Shown here one piece after another: positions 7,721-14,370 of a stretch of 18,479 bases of DNA (position 1 is the stretch's first letter; each line of letters opens with the position of its first letter). The stretch comes from JAKATY01 sp038876335 (lineage in GTDB: Archaea; Micrarchaeota; Micrarchaeia; Micrarchaeales; Micrarchaeaceae): positions 1 through 18,479 of the forward strand of contig JAVYYS010000009.1 of NCBI GenBank assembly GCA_038876335.1, written 5' to 3'. The notes below the pieces were generated by a model. That model had not been told where the DNA came from and ran no database searches. It saw only the letters and a list, made by a program, of their open reading frames with translations. The position numbers and the translations under genes were made by a program.

Positions 7721-7791
7721 ACTGGAATGCCACCTTCTCTGACTATATCTGCTTCTCGAATTAGCGCCAAAGGCTCTACGCTAGGTACCAT
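7663..7791 (-). CDS. Possible 42-aa upstream ORF overlapping the carS start
   Basis: An ATG at 7791 opens a 42-codon frame that runs through the carS start in another frame and stops at 7663-7665. The predicted peptide begins MVPSVEPLALIREADIVREG and ends in a Cys-rich tail (TQCCTYCRHT). The ATG is about 9 nt after the predicted transcription start. It may be a leader peptide that affects carS translation, or chance; I do not recognise the peptide. Confidence 0.28.
   Translation of the reverse strand: MVPSVEPLALIREADIVREGGIPVWIFIPYSYTQCCTYCRHT
7730..7736 (-). promoter_or_regulatory. Shine-Dalgarno site of carS
   Basis: AAGGTGG on the minus strand, 9 nt before the carS ATG, is complementary to the archaeal 16S 3' end (CACCTCC). 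It confirms the start at 7720. Confidence 0.55.
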
Positions 7792-7820
7792 TTAGTGTGC
7801 CTATTATTATTTCTACCCTT

Positions 7821-7830
7821 CCTTTTATAG
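7821..7830 (-). promoter_or_regulatory. TATA box for the carS transcript
   Basis: CTATAAAAGG on the minus strand is a near-consensus archaeal TATA box. It predicts a start at about 7800, giving carS an ~80-nt leader that contains the small upstream ORF. Confidence 0.5.
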
Positions 7831-7862
7831 TTTTACCTAGCTGACGCTATGCATAAAATTAC

Positions 7863-7890
7863 GGGAGACCTGCCGAAGGCAGGTCTGCCC
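7863..7890. repeat. Strong perfect hairpin next to the regulator gene stop
   Basis: AGACCTGCC (7866-7874) and GGCAGGTCT (7878-7886) form a perfect 9-bp, mostly GC stem with a GAA loop; GGG (7863-7865) and CCC (7888-7890) extend it across one bulged base. It starts inside the stop codon of the regulator gene read on the minus strand. It could be a terminator, an RNA 3'-end stabiliser or a dispersed palindromic repeat. No other copy was seen in this window. Confidence 0.55.
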
Positions 7891-8435
7891 TATTGTGGAG
7901 GTGAGACAATTAGTATGTTAGTCGCCTTGCCAGCATCATATTTGTAATAAACCCGCTTCCCAAGCTGATACCTTTCGAGCAGGCCGCTTTTGTAGAGCTT
8001 GTTTAGCCGCGCCGAAGCGGCATTCTTGCCTTTATAGCCTAATTTTACGCGGATATCTTCGGCGCAGGCCATACTATGGGGTGAAAGTTGTATTGCCTGT
8101 AGGATTTTCGCATCGGATTCCGAAAGGAGGACTTCCTTTGCATTTTTATTAGTACCAATAAAGCTTGGAACGGGGGCGTTTTCCTCTTTTGCGGAGTAGG
8201 TGCCCACTTCATTTTCCAGTTTGCCTATACCTTCCGCTATACTCCTTAGGAGCATTGTGGTTTTCTTATTCTCTTCAATCATGTACTTGAGCAAGGCAAA
8301 AAGATTAGAATTTGTCTCGTTGGCTTTTTCATTCTGAAGTAAAAGCTCTCTTGATTTTGTTGAAGCTGTAGAAACTTCTTTTAAGTATTTTTTAATATTG
8401 TCAAGTTCTTTCTCTATCTCATGTTTTGATTGCAT
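7890..8435 (-). CDS. Coiled-coil / winged-helix DNA-binding regulator
   Basis: 181 aa. Residues ~3-80 are a long charged helix typical of a coiled coil (IEKELDNIKKYLKEV, then a second helix through AEGIGKLENEV). After a flexible stretch, residues ~100-170 form a winged helix: SESDAKILQAIQLSPHSM (helix 1), AEDIRVKLGYKGKNAASARL (helices 2 and 3) and KLYKSGLLERYQLGKRVYYKY (recognition helix end and wing). This resembles MarR/ArsR-type or archaeal transcription regulators, dimerising through the coil. A large inverted repeat lies just upstream of its ATG and may be its own operator. It faces away from the aDim2-top6B unit, so both may share control. No ligand-binding domain is visible; target genes unknown. 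Confidence 0.78.
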   Translation of the reverse strand: MQSKHEIEKELDNIKKYLKEVSTASTKSRELLLQNEKANETNSNLFALLKYMIEENKKTTMLLRSIAEGIGKLENEVGTYSAKEENAPVPSFIGTNKNAKEVLLSESDAKILQAIQLSPHSMACAEDIRVKLGYKGKNAASARLNKLYKSGLLERYQLGKRVYYKYDAGKATNILIVSPPQ

Positions 8436-8455
8436 TGCACTCAGCCTTCACGAGG

Positions 8456-8489
8456 CAGTCACGACACGATTTTTGATGTGTCATGACTG
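8456..8489. promoter_or_regulatory. Candidate operator: 12-bp imperfect inverted repeat
   Basis: CAGTCACGACAC (8456-8467), a 10-nt AT-rich spacer and GTGTCATGACTG (8478-8489) match as inverted repeats at 11 of 12 positions. The right arm holds the perfect 8-bp palindrome GTCATGAC, and another TCATGA follows at 8492-8497. The repeat lies 21 nt before the regulator gene ATG and just downstream of its predicted start site, the usual place for an autorepressor. Confidence 0.55.
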
Positions 8490-8516
8490 AATCATGATAT
8501 GCTAATGATAAGATAG

Positions 8517-8526
8517 TTATTTAAAT
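8517..8526. promoter_or_regulatory. TATA-like box near the divergent promoter region
   Basis: TTATTTAAAT has the symmetric core ATTTAAAT, so it can act in either direction. On the minus strand it predicts a start near 8495 for the regulator gene, placing the inverted repeat in the first bases of the transcript. Confidence 0.4.
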
Positions 8527-8569
8527 CCTTCCAAATCATGCTTCTGGAACTGAAAATTAGCGGAAGTGC

Positions 8570-8607
8570 GCCATAAGCCATAGAAAGTGCTGTGGAAATG
8601 CTGTGGC
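8570..8607. repeat. Cluster of short direct and inverted repeats
   Basis: GCCATA occurs twice with one base between (8570-8575, 8577-8582) and TGCTGTGG twice with AAA between (8588-8595, 8599-8606). GCCATAG (8577-8583) and CTGTGGC (8601-8607) also pair as an inverted repeat with one G-T wobble. The 7- and 11-bp periods suggest binding of a factor at several half-sites upstream of the KH gene. Confidence 0.5.
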
Positions 8608-8624
8608 TTTATTTAGAAAAATAA

Positions 8625-8634
8625 TTTATTTATT
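8625..8634 (+). promoter_or_regulatory. Possible TATA box for the KH-top6B unit
   Basis: TTTATTTATT in an AT-rich run. A start about 26 nt on (near 8655) would place the stem-loop at 8651-8678 at the very 5' end of the mRNA. AATATTTATG at 8643-8651 is an alternative. Confidence 0.38.
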
Positions 8635-8650
8635 GGCGCGCAATATTTAT

Positions 8651-8678
8651 GCTGCCGAATTAGCATAAATTCGGCTGC
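8651..8678 (+). ncRNA. Leader stem-loop before the KH gene
   Basis: GCCGAATT (8654-8661) and AATTCGGC (8668-8675) form a perfect 8-bp stem with a 6-nt loop; beyond a T-T mismatch, GC (8651-8652) pairs with GC (8677-8678). It lies 33 nt before the ATG. Either a 5' stem-loop in the mRNA, perhaps read by the RNA-binding KH product, or a DNA operator. Confidence 0.45.
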
Positions 8679-8711
8679 TTGTCATCTAATACAAATCAGA
8701 AGAGGATTGAT

Positions 8712-9218
8712 ATGCAACAAATATATATACCCAAGGAAAGGCTGGCAAAACTTAAGAAAAATGGCTACATGCTAGACCAGTTGAAAAGTAAATGCGCATG
8801 TAACATAATAGTAGGCAATGGCAATTATCTAGACATAATCGGAGATCCGTATGAAGAGTACAGGGTTAGGGAGGTGCTTTTTGCATTTGGAAGAGGATTC
8901 AAAGAGCGGGAAGCATTAAAACTGCTCAATGACAAATATTACCTTAGTGCTATAGATCTGGGGCAGATCTTCGAGAGCAAGGACAGATTGCACGACATTG
9001 AAGCCAGGGTAATAGGCCATGAAGGAAGAACAAAAAAATATATAGAAGAAGTGAGTTCCGCGCTCATAAGCGTTTATAATGATACGATTTGCATTATAGG
9101 AGATATTGAGGCAATAAATGAGGCTGAAGCCGCGATAAAAACATTGATTAACGGGGGTTCGCATAGGAAGGCATACCAAAGGCTAGAAGCGCTTCACAGA
9201 AAGAATAAAAACATATAA
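8712..9218 (+). CDS. aDim2/Pno1-like KH-domain protein (small-subunit ribosome biogenesis)
   Basis: 168 aa with two KH domains. KH1 starts QQIYIPKERLAKLKKNGYML (the ancestral GxxG is reduced to KKNG-type residues, 15-18). The middle block GRGFKEREALKLLNDKYYLS is the signature of archaeal Dim2. KH2 has an intact GxxG loop, GHEG (102-105), in RVIGHEGRTKKYIEE, and ends ISVYNDTICIIGDIEAINEA. In archaea Dim2 binds the 3' end of 16S rRNA during small-subunit assembly. An upstream TTG at 8679 is in frame, but the domain starts at 8712 and an AGAGG Shine-Dalgarno site (8701-8705) precedes that ATG. In other archaea the gene is often near rio1 and eIF1A; here it is followed 30 nt on by top6B, so the two are probably cotranscribed. 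Confidence 0.87.
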   Translation: MQQIYIPKERLAKLKKNGYMLDQLKSKCACNIIVGNGNYLDIIGDPYEEYRVREVLFAFGRGFKEREALKLLNDKYYLSAIDLGQIFESKDRLHDIEARVIGHEGRTKKYIEEVSSALISVYNDTICIIGDIEAINEAEAAIKTLINGGSHRKAYQRLEALHRKNKNI

Positions 9219-9230
9219 GCTGCATTCTAA

Positions 9231-9237
9231 GAGGTGA
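9231..9237 (+). promoter_or_regulatory. Shine-Dalgarno site of top6B
   Basis: GAGGTGA, 11 nt before the ATG at 9249, is an almost full match to the archaeal anti-Shine-Dalgarno. It covers the in-frame GTG at 9234 and so argues that the real start is 9249. Confidence 0.6.
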
Positions 9238-9248
9238 CCGGTGCTACA

Positions 9249-10883
9249 ATGGACCAAATACAGGCTGAAGAGATATTCAAAGAGTTCAAGGAGCACTCCA
9301 TATCAGAATTCTTCAAGAAAAACAGGCAGATGCTTGGCTATTCAAGCCCGGTACGATCCCTTGTAACAGTAGTGCACGAATATGTAACAAACTCCCTTGA
9401 CGCATGTGAAGAGGCAGGGATTCTTCCAGAAATAACAATAAAAATAAGCAAAATTTCAGAAAATACCTATTCAGTGGGCGTTAGGGATAATGGACCTGGC
9501 ATACCAAAGCAGTTTGTTGGTAAGGCGCTTGCAACAATACTTGCGGGCACCAAGTTTCATAGGTATATGCAACAACGCGGGCAACAGGGCATCGGCGCGG
9601 CGGGCTGCACCCTTTTTTCGCAGATAACTACGGGCAAACCGGTATATGTAGAATCCTACACAGGAAAAGGCAAAGCATATACCTGCATGGTCTCAATAGA
9701 CACATTGCACAACAAACCCATCGTAAATGAGATAAATGAATTTGAGCCTGAAAATGAAACAGGGCATGGGCTTTACATAGAGGCTAAATTCGGAGACGTG
9801 AAGTATGAAAATAGCGACCATGGAGTATATGAATACTTGAAAAGGACAGCCCTTTCAAATCCGCATGCGCAAATAAAAATCATCGATCCTGACGGCAAGG
9901 AAACGGTATTTGTGCGCTCCGTAGAGTCTGTGCCCAGAAGGCCCAGACCAATGAAGCCGCATCCTTTGGGTTTATCCACAAATGACCTGCTAGATTTCGC
10001 GCATGCAACCAAAAGCAGAAAAATATCAAGCTTCTTTGTTGAAACGTTTATGAGAACATCTCAAAACAAAGTAAACGAACTTAAGGCGATCGCAAAGGGT
10101 GTGGATTTTGAAAAGGATCCGAGGGAGATGACGTGGGGAGAGGCAGAGGAACTTGTAAAAGCGATAAAGTCAGTCTCGTGGATAGCCCCTGATACCTCTT
10201 ATATAATAGCCATAGGTAAGGAACAGATAGAAAAGGCGCTCAAAAACATACTTTCTCCGGATTTCATGTCTGTAATTGAGAGGAAACCGCGGGTGTTCAG
10301 AGGAGGCGTACCATTCATGGTAGAGACTGCGGTAGCCTTTGGCGGTGGTGCAGGAAAAAAGACAGAAGAAGGCTACGAGGGCAATATACTTAGGTTCGCA
10401 AATAAAGTGCCGCTGCTTTTCGACAGCGGAAGTTGCGCGATAACCGAAGCAGTAAAGGAACTTGACTGGAGAAGGTATAAGATAGACATAGATTCGCAGC
10501 CCATAAGCGTACTAGTCAACGTTTCATCTATTTATATACCATATTCAGGGGTAGGCAAAGAAGCAATAGCGCAAGAGGACGAGATAATAGATGAGATAAA
10601 GCTTGGTGTAATGGAGGCTGCGCGTGGAGTGCAGCGGTACATAAGCGAAAAGATTTCTGCAAACATAGATAAAAACAAATACAGGACAATAATGAGATAC
10701 GCGAACCAGCTTGCAAAGGACCTTAGCGGGCTTACGGGAATAGAAGAGGCCAAGATAAAAAGTGACCTTGAAAAGCTTGTCATAAAACATTATCCTGGGG
10801 CCTTAAAGAGTAAAGGTGAGGCGGAGGATAGCGCAAATGGAACTGGTTCTGAAGAGTCCGCTGAAAATAAAGATGGAACATAG
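9249..10883 (+). CDS. top6B: DNA topoisomerase VI subunit B (ATPase)
   Basis: 544 aa, full length. Subunit B of the type IIB topoisomerase: a GHKL ATPase whose dimerisation drives passage of one DNA duplex through a break made by subunit A. Bergerat fold motifs: N-box VVHEYVTNSLDACEEAG with Glu44, Asn48 and Asp51; G1 box DNGPGIP (80-86); G2/lid box QQRGQQGIGAAG (108-119) after AGTKFHRYM. Then an H2TH region, and a transducer domain with ILRFANKVPLLFDSGSCA, whose Lys contacts ATP in the family. The last ~30 residues are an acidic, Gly/Ser/Glu-rich tail. The subunit A gene is usually next to it, but downstream lies a convergent gene 27 nt away, and top6A is not in the window. Cotranscribed with the KH gene. 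Confidence 0.97.
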   Translation: MDQIQAEEIFKEFKEHSISEFFKKNRQMLGYSSPVRSLVTVVHEYVTNSLDACEEAGILPEITIKISKISENTYSVGVRDNGPGIPKQFVGKALATILAGTKFHRYMQQRGQQGIGAAGCTLFSQITTGKPVYVESYTGKGKAYTCMVSIDTLHNKPIVNEINEFEPENETGHGLYIEAKFGDVKYENSDHGVYEYLKRTALSNPHAQIKIIDPDGKETVFVRSVESVPRRPRPMKPHPLGLSTNDLLDFAHATKSRKISSFFVETFMRTSQNKVNELKAIAKGVDFEKDPREMTWGEAEELVKAIKSVSWIAPDTSYIIAIGKEQIEKALKNILSPDFMSVIERKPRVFRGGVPFMVETAVAFGGGAGKKTEEGYEGNILRFANKVPLLFDSGSCAITEAVKELDWRRYKIDIDSQPISVLVNVSSIYIPYSGVGKEAIAQEDEIIDEIKLGVMEAARGVQRYISEKISANIDKNKYRTIMRYANQLAKDLSGLTGIEEAKIKSDLEKLVIKHYPGALKSKGEAEDSANGTGSEESAENKDGT

Positions 10884-10910
10884 ATGGCAAGGGCGCTGGT
10901 AAATTCCTAC

Positions 10911-13289
10911 TCATGAAATGTAATCGCCGGGGTTGTCTGCGTCAACAAGCTTGACAATGCCTGCAGAGATATACATCTTTAGCTTCTCACTATCCTGAGA
11001 TGTAGAATTGTAGAGCTGCGATCTGAATTCAGAGAGTTTCTCGAAATTTAGGAAAGCAATATACGTCTTTATGTCTGGGTAAATGCGGATTTTCTTGAAC
11101 TTGCTTGTTTCGGCATAAATTACAAAATACGCTCTCTCCCCATGCACTGTAGTAACTATGTCGGCGAGATTGCTAGAATCGAGGTCAGAGAAAACAAATG
11201 TACTGGTAACAAAGTAAGTCCTCAGCTTTTTGAATGTGGCCAAATACTCATAACTGTGACCGCTCTGCTCCGACCAGTATGAAGGCATATAGAGACCGTC
11301 GATTTCAACGAGTAGACCTTTGCTTATAAGCTTGTCGAGAATAAGCTCTATGTTGCTGTAAGTAAGGCTTACAGGCATGTTGTTGTATCTTATGTAGTTT
11401 GATATGGCCCCTTTTACCTCTTTGATTGAGAGCGGCATATACCTCCAGTGGTAATATGCATTAAGCTTGTCAAAAGATGAGAGTACCTCTTTGTATGGTA
11501 TTTTTATATTGGTTTTCTGCTGTGGCGGAAGTATCGGCACGTCTATGTAGAACTCGTCTCTGTTGGGAGCGCGTATCAATACCACCATAAGAAAAACTAT
11601 TATAAGCACTATTGAAAGCTCTAGGTACTGTTTGTTTATGCTTACAACACGTGGAGGATTGTAAGCCAGGTAGGGGAAACTTTTAGAGAACATCTGTATC
11701 TCAAAATTTATATGGCCGAACATCTGCGGACTGCCCTTTGGAAGGTTGTAGACAATAGTTCCATTCTGAACAGTACCGCTCTCCGGATAGAGCTTGTTCG
11801 CGCTTATTGTATAGTTAACTCCAGATATAGGTTCGCCTAGATCTGAGATTGAGAATATAAAGGTGCCAGAAGAGAAGTTCTGGACTATTGGTTTTATAGT
11901 TATGTTTGGTATTACCAGAAGGGAGGCGGCATACTGCCTATCATAAAAACTCTGCAGCGAAGCAATGTAATCCCCAGGGCCTAATGGGAAACTGAGGTGC
12001 TTGATGAAAGTGAAGTTTCCAAATGCAGAAATTGGAGGCAATGAAGTTGAATATACTTCGCTCATGTTTAAATCATATACGGTAATGTGTGCTTCTATCT
12101 GGATCGGCGCTATTGAGTTGGTAAACACTACCATTTGCACATCGGATGCGCCATTGGGCACCAGCGCTTTTGGCAGAGCGAGAGTCCCATTTATATAGAA
12201 ACTTGGCTTATAGCTAATCATATAGTACAACGAATTCGAGGCTGGTGAAAAAGTGCTATTGGTATACAGGACCACTCTCCCATAACCTGAATCCAGTGAT
12301 GCTATCTCAGGATAAGTGTAGTTTATCTGCGGGTTCGGCATTGTAATTCCAAAACTTCCACTTGATTTAGGGCTCAGAAGTAGCGATTCGAAGCCGGTAG
12401 AATATGATGGAAGCCATATCAATGAGGTAATGGTTTTTGCTATATCTGAGGCAGCCTGGGATGGAGAGGACCATGAATTGAGGTAGTTGGAAAATGCAAC
12501 TATGGAACCACGAGTATTGCCAACGTTTATGAAGGTAAGATTGTAGTAGGAGCTACCCTGTGCGAAAGAAAATTCGGGATTTGAAAAATAGAGCGAGAAA
12601 TTTGGGACTGTTATCGGTGGTATTTTCTGTTTTGAATATGCTACGGTAGACAAATACGCAGGAAGTGCTGGGGATGGTGTAACTACTCCCCCAGGCAAAA
12701 GCATATTTGAAAATGAACCGCCCACATAGATTATGCTTGTGCCCTTGAGCATAAGGTACTGGAGCAGCGAAGCGCTTGTATTCCCATAATTCTCTAGAAT
12801 CTGACTTGGGAATAGCCCATTAGGCACTATTAATACTGAGTCATTGGGAATTTCTGAGAGATTCTGGAGAGAGACATTCTGGACAGGCGCAGAGTTTTGA
12901 CCTATACCGTAACTTGCGAGATCAGAAGAGAGTGCGCTAAAAAAAGAGTGGATGTTTCCGCAATTTAAGCATTCATCCGTAGTATTTAGCATGTATATCT
13001 TGGAAGGCAGCGGATAAGCGTAAATAGCGCTGAAAGCGTTCAGCTGCGAGATGTTTCTTGACGAATAAGCAATAAGTGCATAAGGTATGATTACCTTTCC
13101 TGAATTGTAGAATAGCAGATTCTGCCCTGATACATTCGCAGAGATGTTCGCCTTTCCTGGAACAGAAACAGGCGGAGGCGGCAAAGATGATACTCTAGAG
13201 ATCTGCAGCTTTACATAGGCAACAAGCACTGCAAAGGCTACCGCAACGACTACTATGAGCGCAATAATGGCCTTAATGTGCTTTTGCAA
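10911..13289 (-). CDS. Large membrane protein: glycosylation-rich ectodomain and cytosolic winged-helix-like region
   Basis: 792 aa, family not recognised. An N-terminal TM helix (~6-28, Val/Ala-rich) acts as signal anchor; a second (~556-573) precedes a cytosolic part. The ectodomain (~29-555) is rich in Ser, Asn, Tyr, Pro and in N-x-S/T sequons, with a Rossmann-like stretch (NDSVLIVPNGLFPSQIL, then KGTSIIYVGGSFSNMLLPGG), beta-rich C-terminal modules, and one CxxC (ECLNCGN, ~107-110). The cytosolic part (~574-792) holds a winged-helix-like block (VSLTYSNIELILDKLISKGL then LLVEIDGLYMP) and an alpha/beta end. Start is TTG at 13289, right after an in-frame stop; GGTG (13296-13299) supports it. 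Last gene of the minus-strand cluster; maybe a cell-surface part of the secretion-like system, or a membrane sensor. Confidence 0.75.
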   Translation of the reverse strand: MQKHIKAIIALIVVVAVAFAVLVAYVKLQISRVSSLPPPPVSVPGKANISANVSGQNLLFYNSGKVIIPYALIAYSSRNISQLNAFSAIYAYPLPSKIYMLNTTDECLNCGNIHSFFSALSSDLASYGIGQNSAPVQNVSLQNLSEIPNDSVLIVPNGLFPSQILENYGNTSASLLQYLMLKGTSIIYVGGSFSNMLLPGGVVTPSPALPAYLSTVAYSKQKIPPITVPNFSLYFSNPEFSFAQGSSYYNLTFINVGNTRGSIVAFSNYLNSWSSPSQAASDIAKTITSLIWLPSYSTGFESLLLSPKSSGSFGITMPNPQINYTYPEIASLDSGYGRVVLYTNSTFSPASNSLYYMISYKPSFYINGTLALPKALVPNGASDVQMVVFTNSIAPIQIEAHITVYDLNMSEVYSTSLPPISAFGNFTFIKHLSFPLGPGDYIASLQSFYDRQYAASLLVIPNITIKPIVQNFSSGTFIFSISDLGEPISGVNYTISANKLYPESGTVQNGTIVYNLPKGSPQMFGHINFEIQMFSKSFPYLAYNPPRVVSINKQYLELSIVLIIVFLMVVLIRAPNRDEFYIDVPILPPQQKTNIKIPYKEVLSSFDKLNAYYHWRYMPLSIKEVKGAISNYIRYNNMPVSLTYSNIELILDKLISKGLLVEIDGLYMPSYWSEQSGHSYEYLATFKKLRTYFVTSTFVFSDLDSSNLADIVTTVHGERAYFVIYAETSKFKKIRIYPDIKTYIAFLNFEKLSEFRSQLYNSTSQDSEKLKMYISAGIVKLVDADNPGDYIS

Positions 13290-13345
13290 CTATTACACCA
13301 GACACTATACACATATTGCAGCACAGCAGCACAGTGAAAAGCGCT

Positions 13346-13498
13346 TTACGGGGCTTGCACTGATGGCTGTGAGCTTTTTACCCTGAATAGCTTCATGAAT
13401 AGTTTTGTCATAAAGTTCTCATTGTTGCCCAGAGGCTTGAGTATGCGGCATACCTTAATATTCTGTACCTTCTTGTTTATATGTACATAATATTTCAT
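13346..13498 (-). CDS. Possible 50-aa basic protein
   Basis: A 50-codon frame starting 19 nt after the stop of the coiled-coil/winged-helix gene and ending 56 nt before the 792-aa gene. It begins MKYYVHINKKVQNIKVCRIL; 10 of 50 residues are Lys or Arg. ATA/AAG/AGG codon use resembles the neighbours. GGTAGGT just before the ATG could serve as a weak ribosome-binding site. Position in a same-strand gap supports it, but the length allows chance. Confidence 0.42.
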   Translation of the reverse strand: MKYYVHINKKVQNIKVCRILKPLGNNENFMTKLFMKLFRVKSSQPSVQAP

Positions 13499-13517
13499 GG
13501 GACCTACCGCAATTAAC

Positions 13518-14249
13518 TTAGCTGCGCACCTCTATATAGCCAAGCGATACCATTTTGTTGAGTATCTGCTCTACCCTCGGGGGAGTAAGCTTGTAAGTTT
13601 CGGCGAACTCGTTTATGTCTATGGTGCTGCTATGCGACTCTATCCATTCCTGAACCATCACCATGAGGGATTCGTCAGAATATGTTTCCAGGGCCTTTAG
13701 CCTTTCTCTAAGATCTTTATTCTGATTTGAGAGCTGCGATGCCTGCACTACGAGATTTTTGTTGGCTGCAGTGAGCTCTATATTTAAGCGCTTTATCTCC
13801 CTGAATTCATTGAACAAAGAATCGTAATTATTGAATAATGTGCTGTAGCTCTGCGAGATAGAATTTAGCACATCGTCTATGGCAGAATCGGCATACTGGA
13901 ACAGCTCCATAACATTTGGCATATAAAGATCAGAAATTAGGGAGAGCACGCTGAACAGGTTTTTAAGCACCGTGAGTTTCCTAAGCTTTTCGCTAGTATC
14001 CATAGGTATGCTGTATTCTACTACTATGCTGTCCTTGTTAAGATTTATTATAAAAAAAAGGAAGGGTCTTTTCTGTATGTCTCTGCTCTCAACCCTTATG
14101 AGCGAAATACCATTAGAAGAAGGCTTTATCAAAAACAGCTGGATTGAAGAAAGCCTGTTTGTTATTGTGTCAAAGCTTCCAAGAAGTGTGCCGCCTAGCT
14201 TTATCTCGCCTATCCTGGGTTCGACGAAACCAGTCTCATCTGACAACAC
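13518..14249 (-). CDS. Coiled-coil and winged-helix protein of the secretion-like cluster
   Basis: 243 aa, family not recognised. Residues ~1-85 look alpha/beta (FVEPRIGEIKLGGTLLGS, LIRVESRDIQKRPFLFFIIN). Residues ~90-185 are helical, with a clear coiled coil from about 130 to 185 (FNEFREIKRLNIELTAANKN, QLSNQNKDLRERLKALE). The C terminus (~190-243) is a winged helix: VMVQEWIESHSSTIDINEFA, ETYKLTPPRVEQILNKMVSL then GYIEV. No TM helix, so cytosolic. Start is a GTG at 14249, the only plausible start after an in-frame TAA. An AT-rich promoter-like stretch precedes it, so it may begin its own transcript with the genes downstream. A regulator or a cytosolic adaptor of the machine are both possible. 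Confidence 0.77.
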   Translation of the reverse strand: MLSDETGFVEPRIGEIKLGGTLLGSFDTITNRLSSIQLFLIKPSSNGISLIRVESRDIQKRPFLFFIINLNKDSIVVEYSIPMDTSEKLRKLTVLKNLFSVLSLISDLYMPNVMELFQYADSAIDDVLNSISQSYSTLFNNYDSLFNEFREIKRLNIELTAANKNLVVQASQLSNQNKDLRERLKALETYSDESLMVMVQEWIESHSSTIDINEFAETYKLTPPRVEQILNKMVSLGYIEVRS

Positions 14250-14311
14250 ATCACTTTACTTCAGCACCGAGTAGGGGCATGTTATGTGATCAAATACGTA
14301 AATAAATACAG

Positions 14312-14325
14312 AAACTAAAATATAA
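14312..14325 (-). promoter_or_regulatory. AT-rich element: promoter for the 243-aa gene or terminator of the upstream operon
   Basis: The minus strand reads CTTTTTATATTTTAG in the 121-nt gap between the zinc-finger gene and the 243-aa gene. It fits a TATA box with a start near 14293, and its T-rich nature would also fit an archaeal terminator for the preceding operon. Confidence 0.38.
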
Positions 14326-14370
14326 AAAGATAGGTTTATGCGTGCGGTTATGGAATTGGTGCATGATTGC

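Noticed and set aside
8679..8711. TTG start of the KH gene
   Set aside because: The extra 11 residues lie in the leader, and the ATG at 8712 has the Shine-Dalgarno site and the conserved N terminus.
10884..10916. A 10-codon frame directly after top6B, considered as a top6A remnant
   Set aside because: MARALVNSYS shows no likeness to Top6A, and the frame is too short; it overlaps the end of the convergent gene.
13497..13700. 67-codon plus-strand frame over the coiled-coil/winged-helix gene
   Set aside because: Antisense to a well-supported winged-helix C terminus and without its own promoter or ribosome-binding site.
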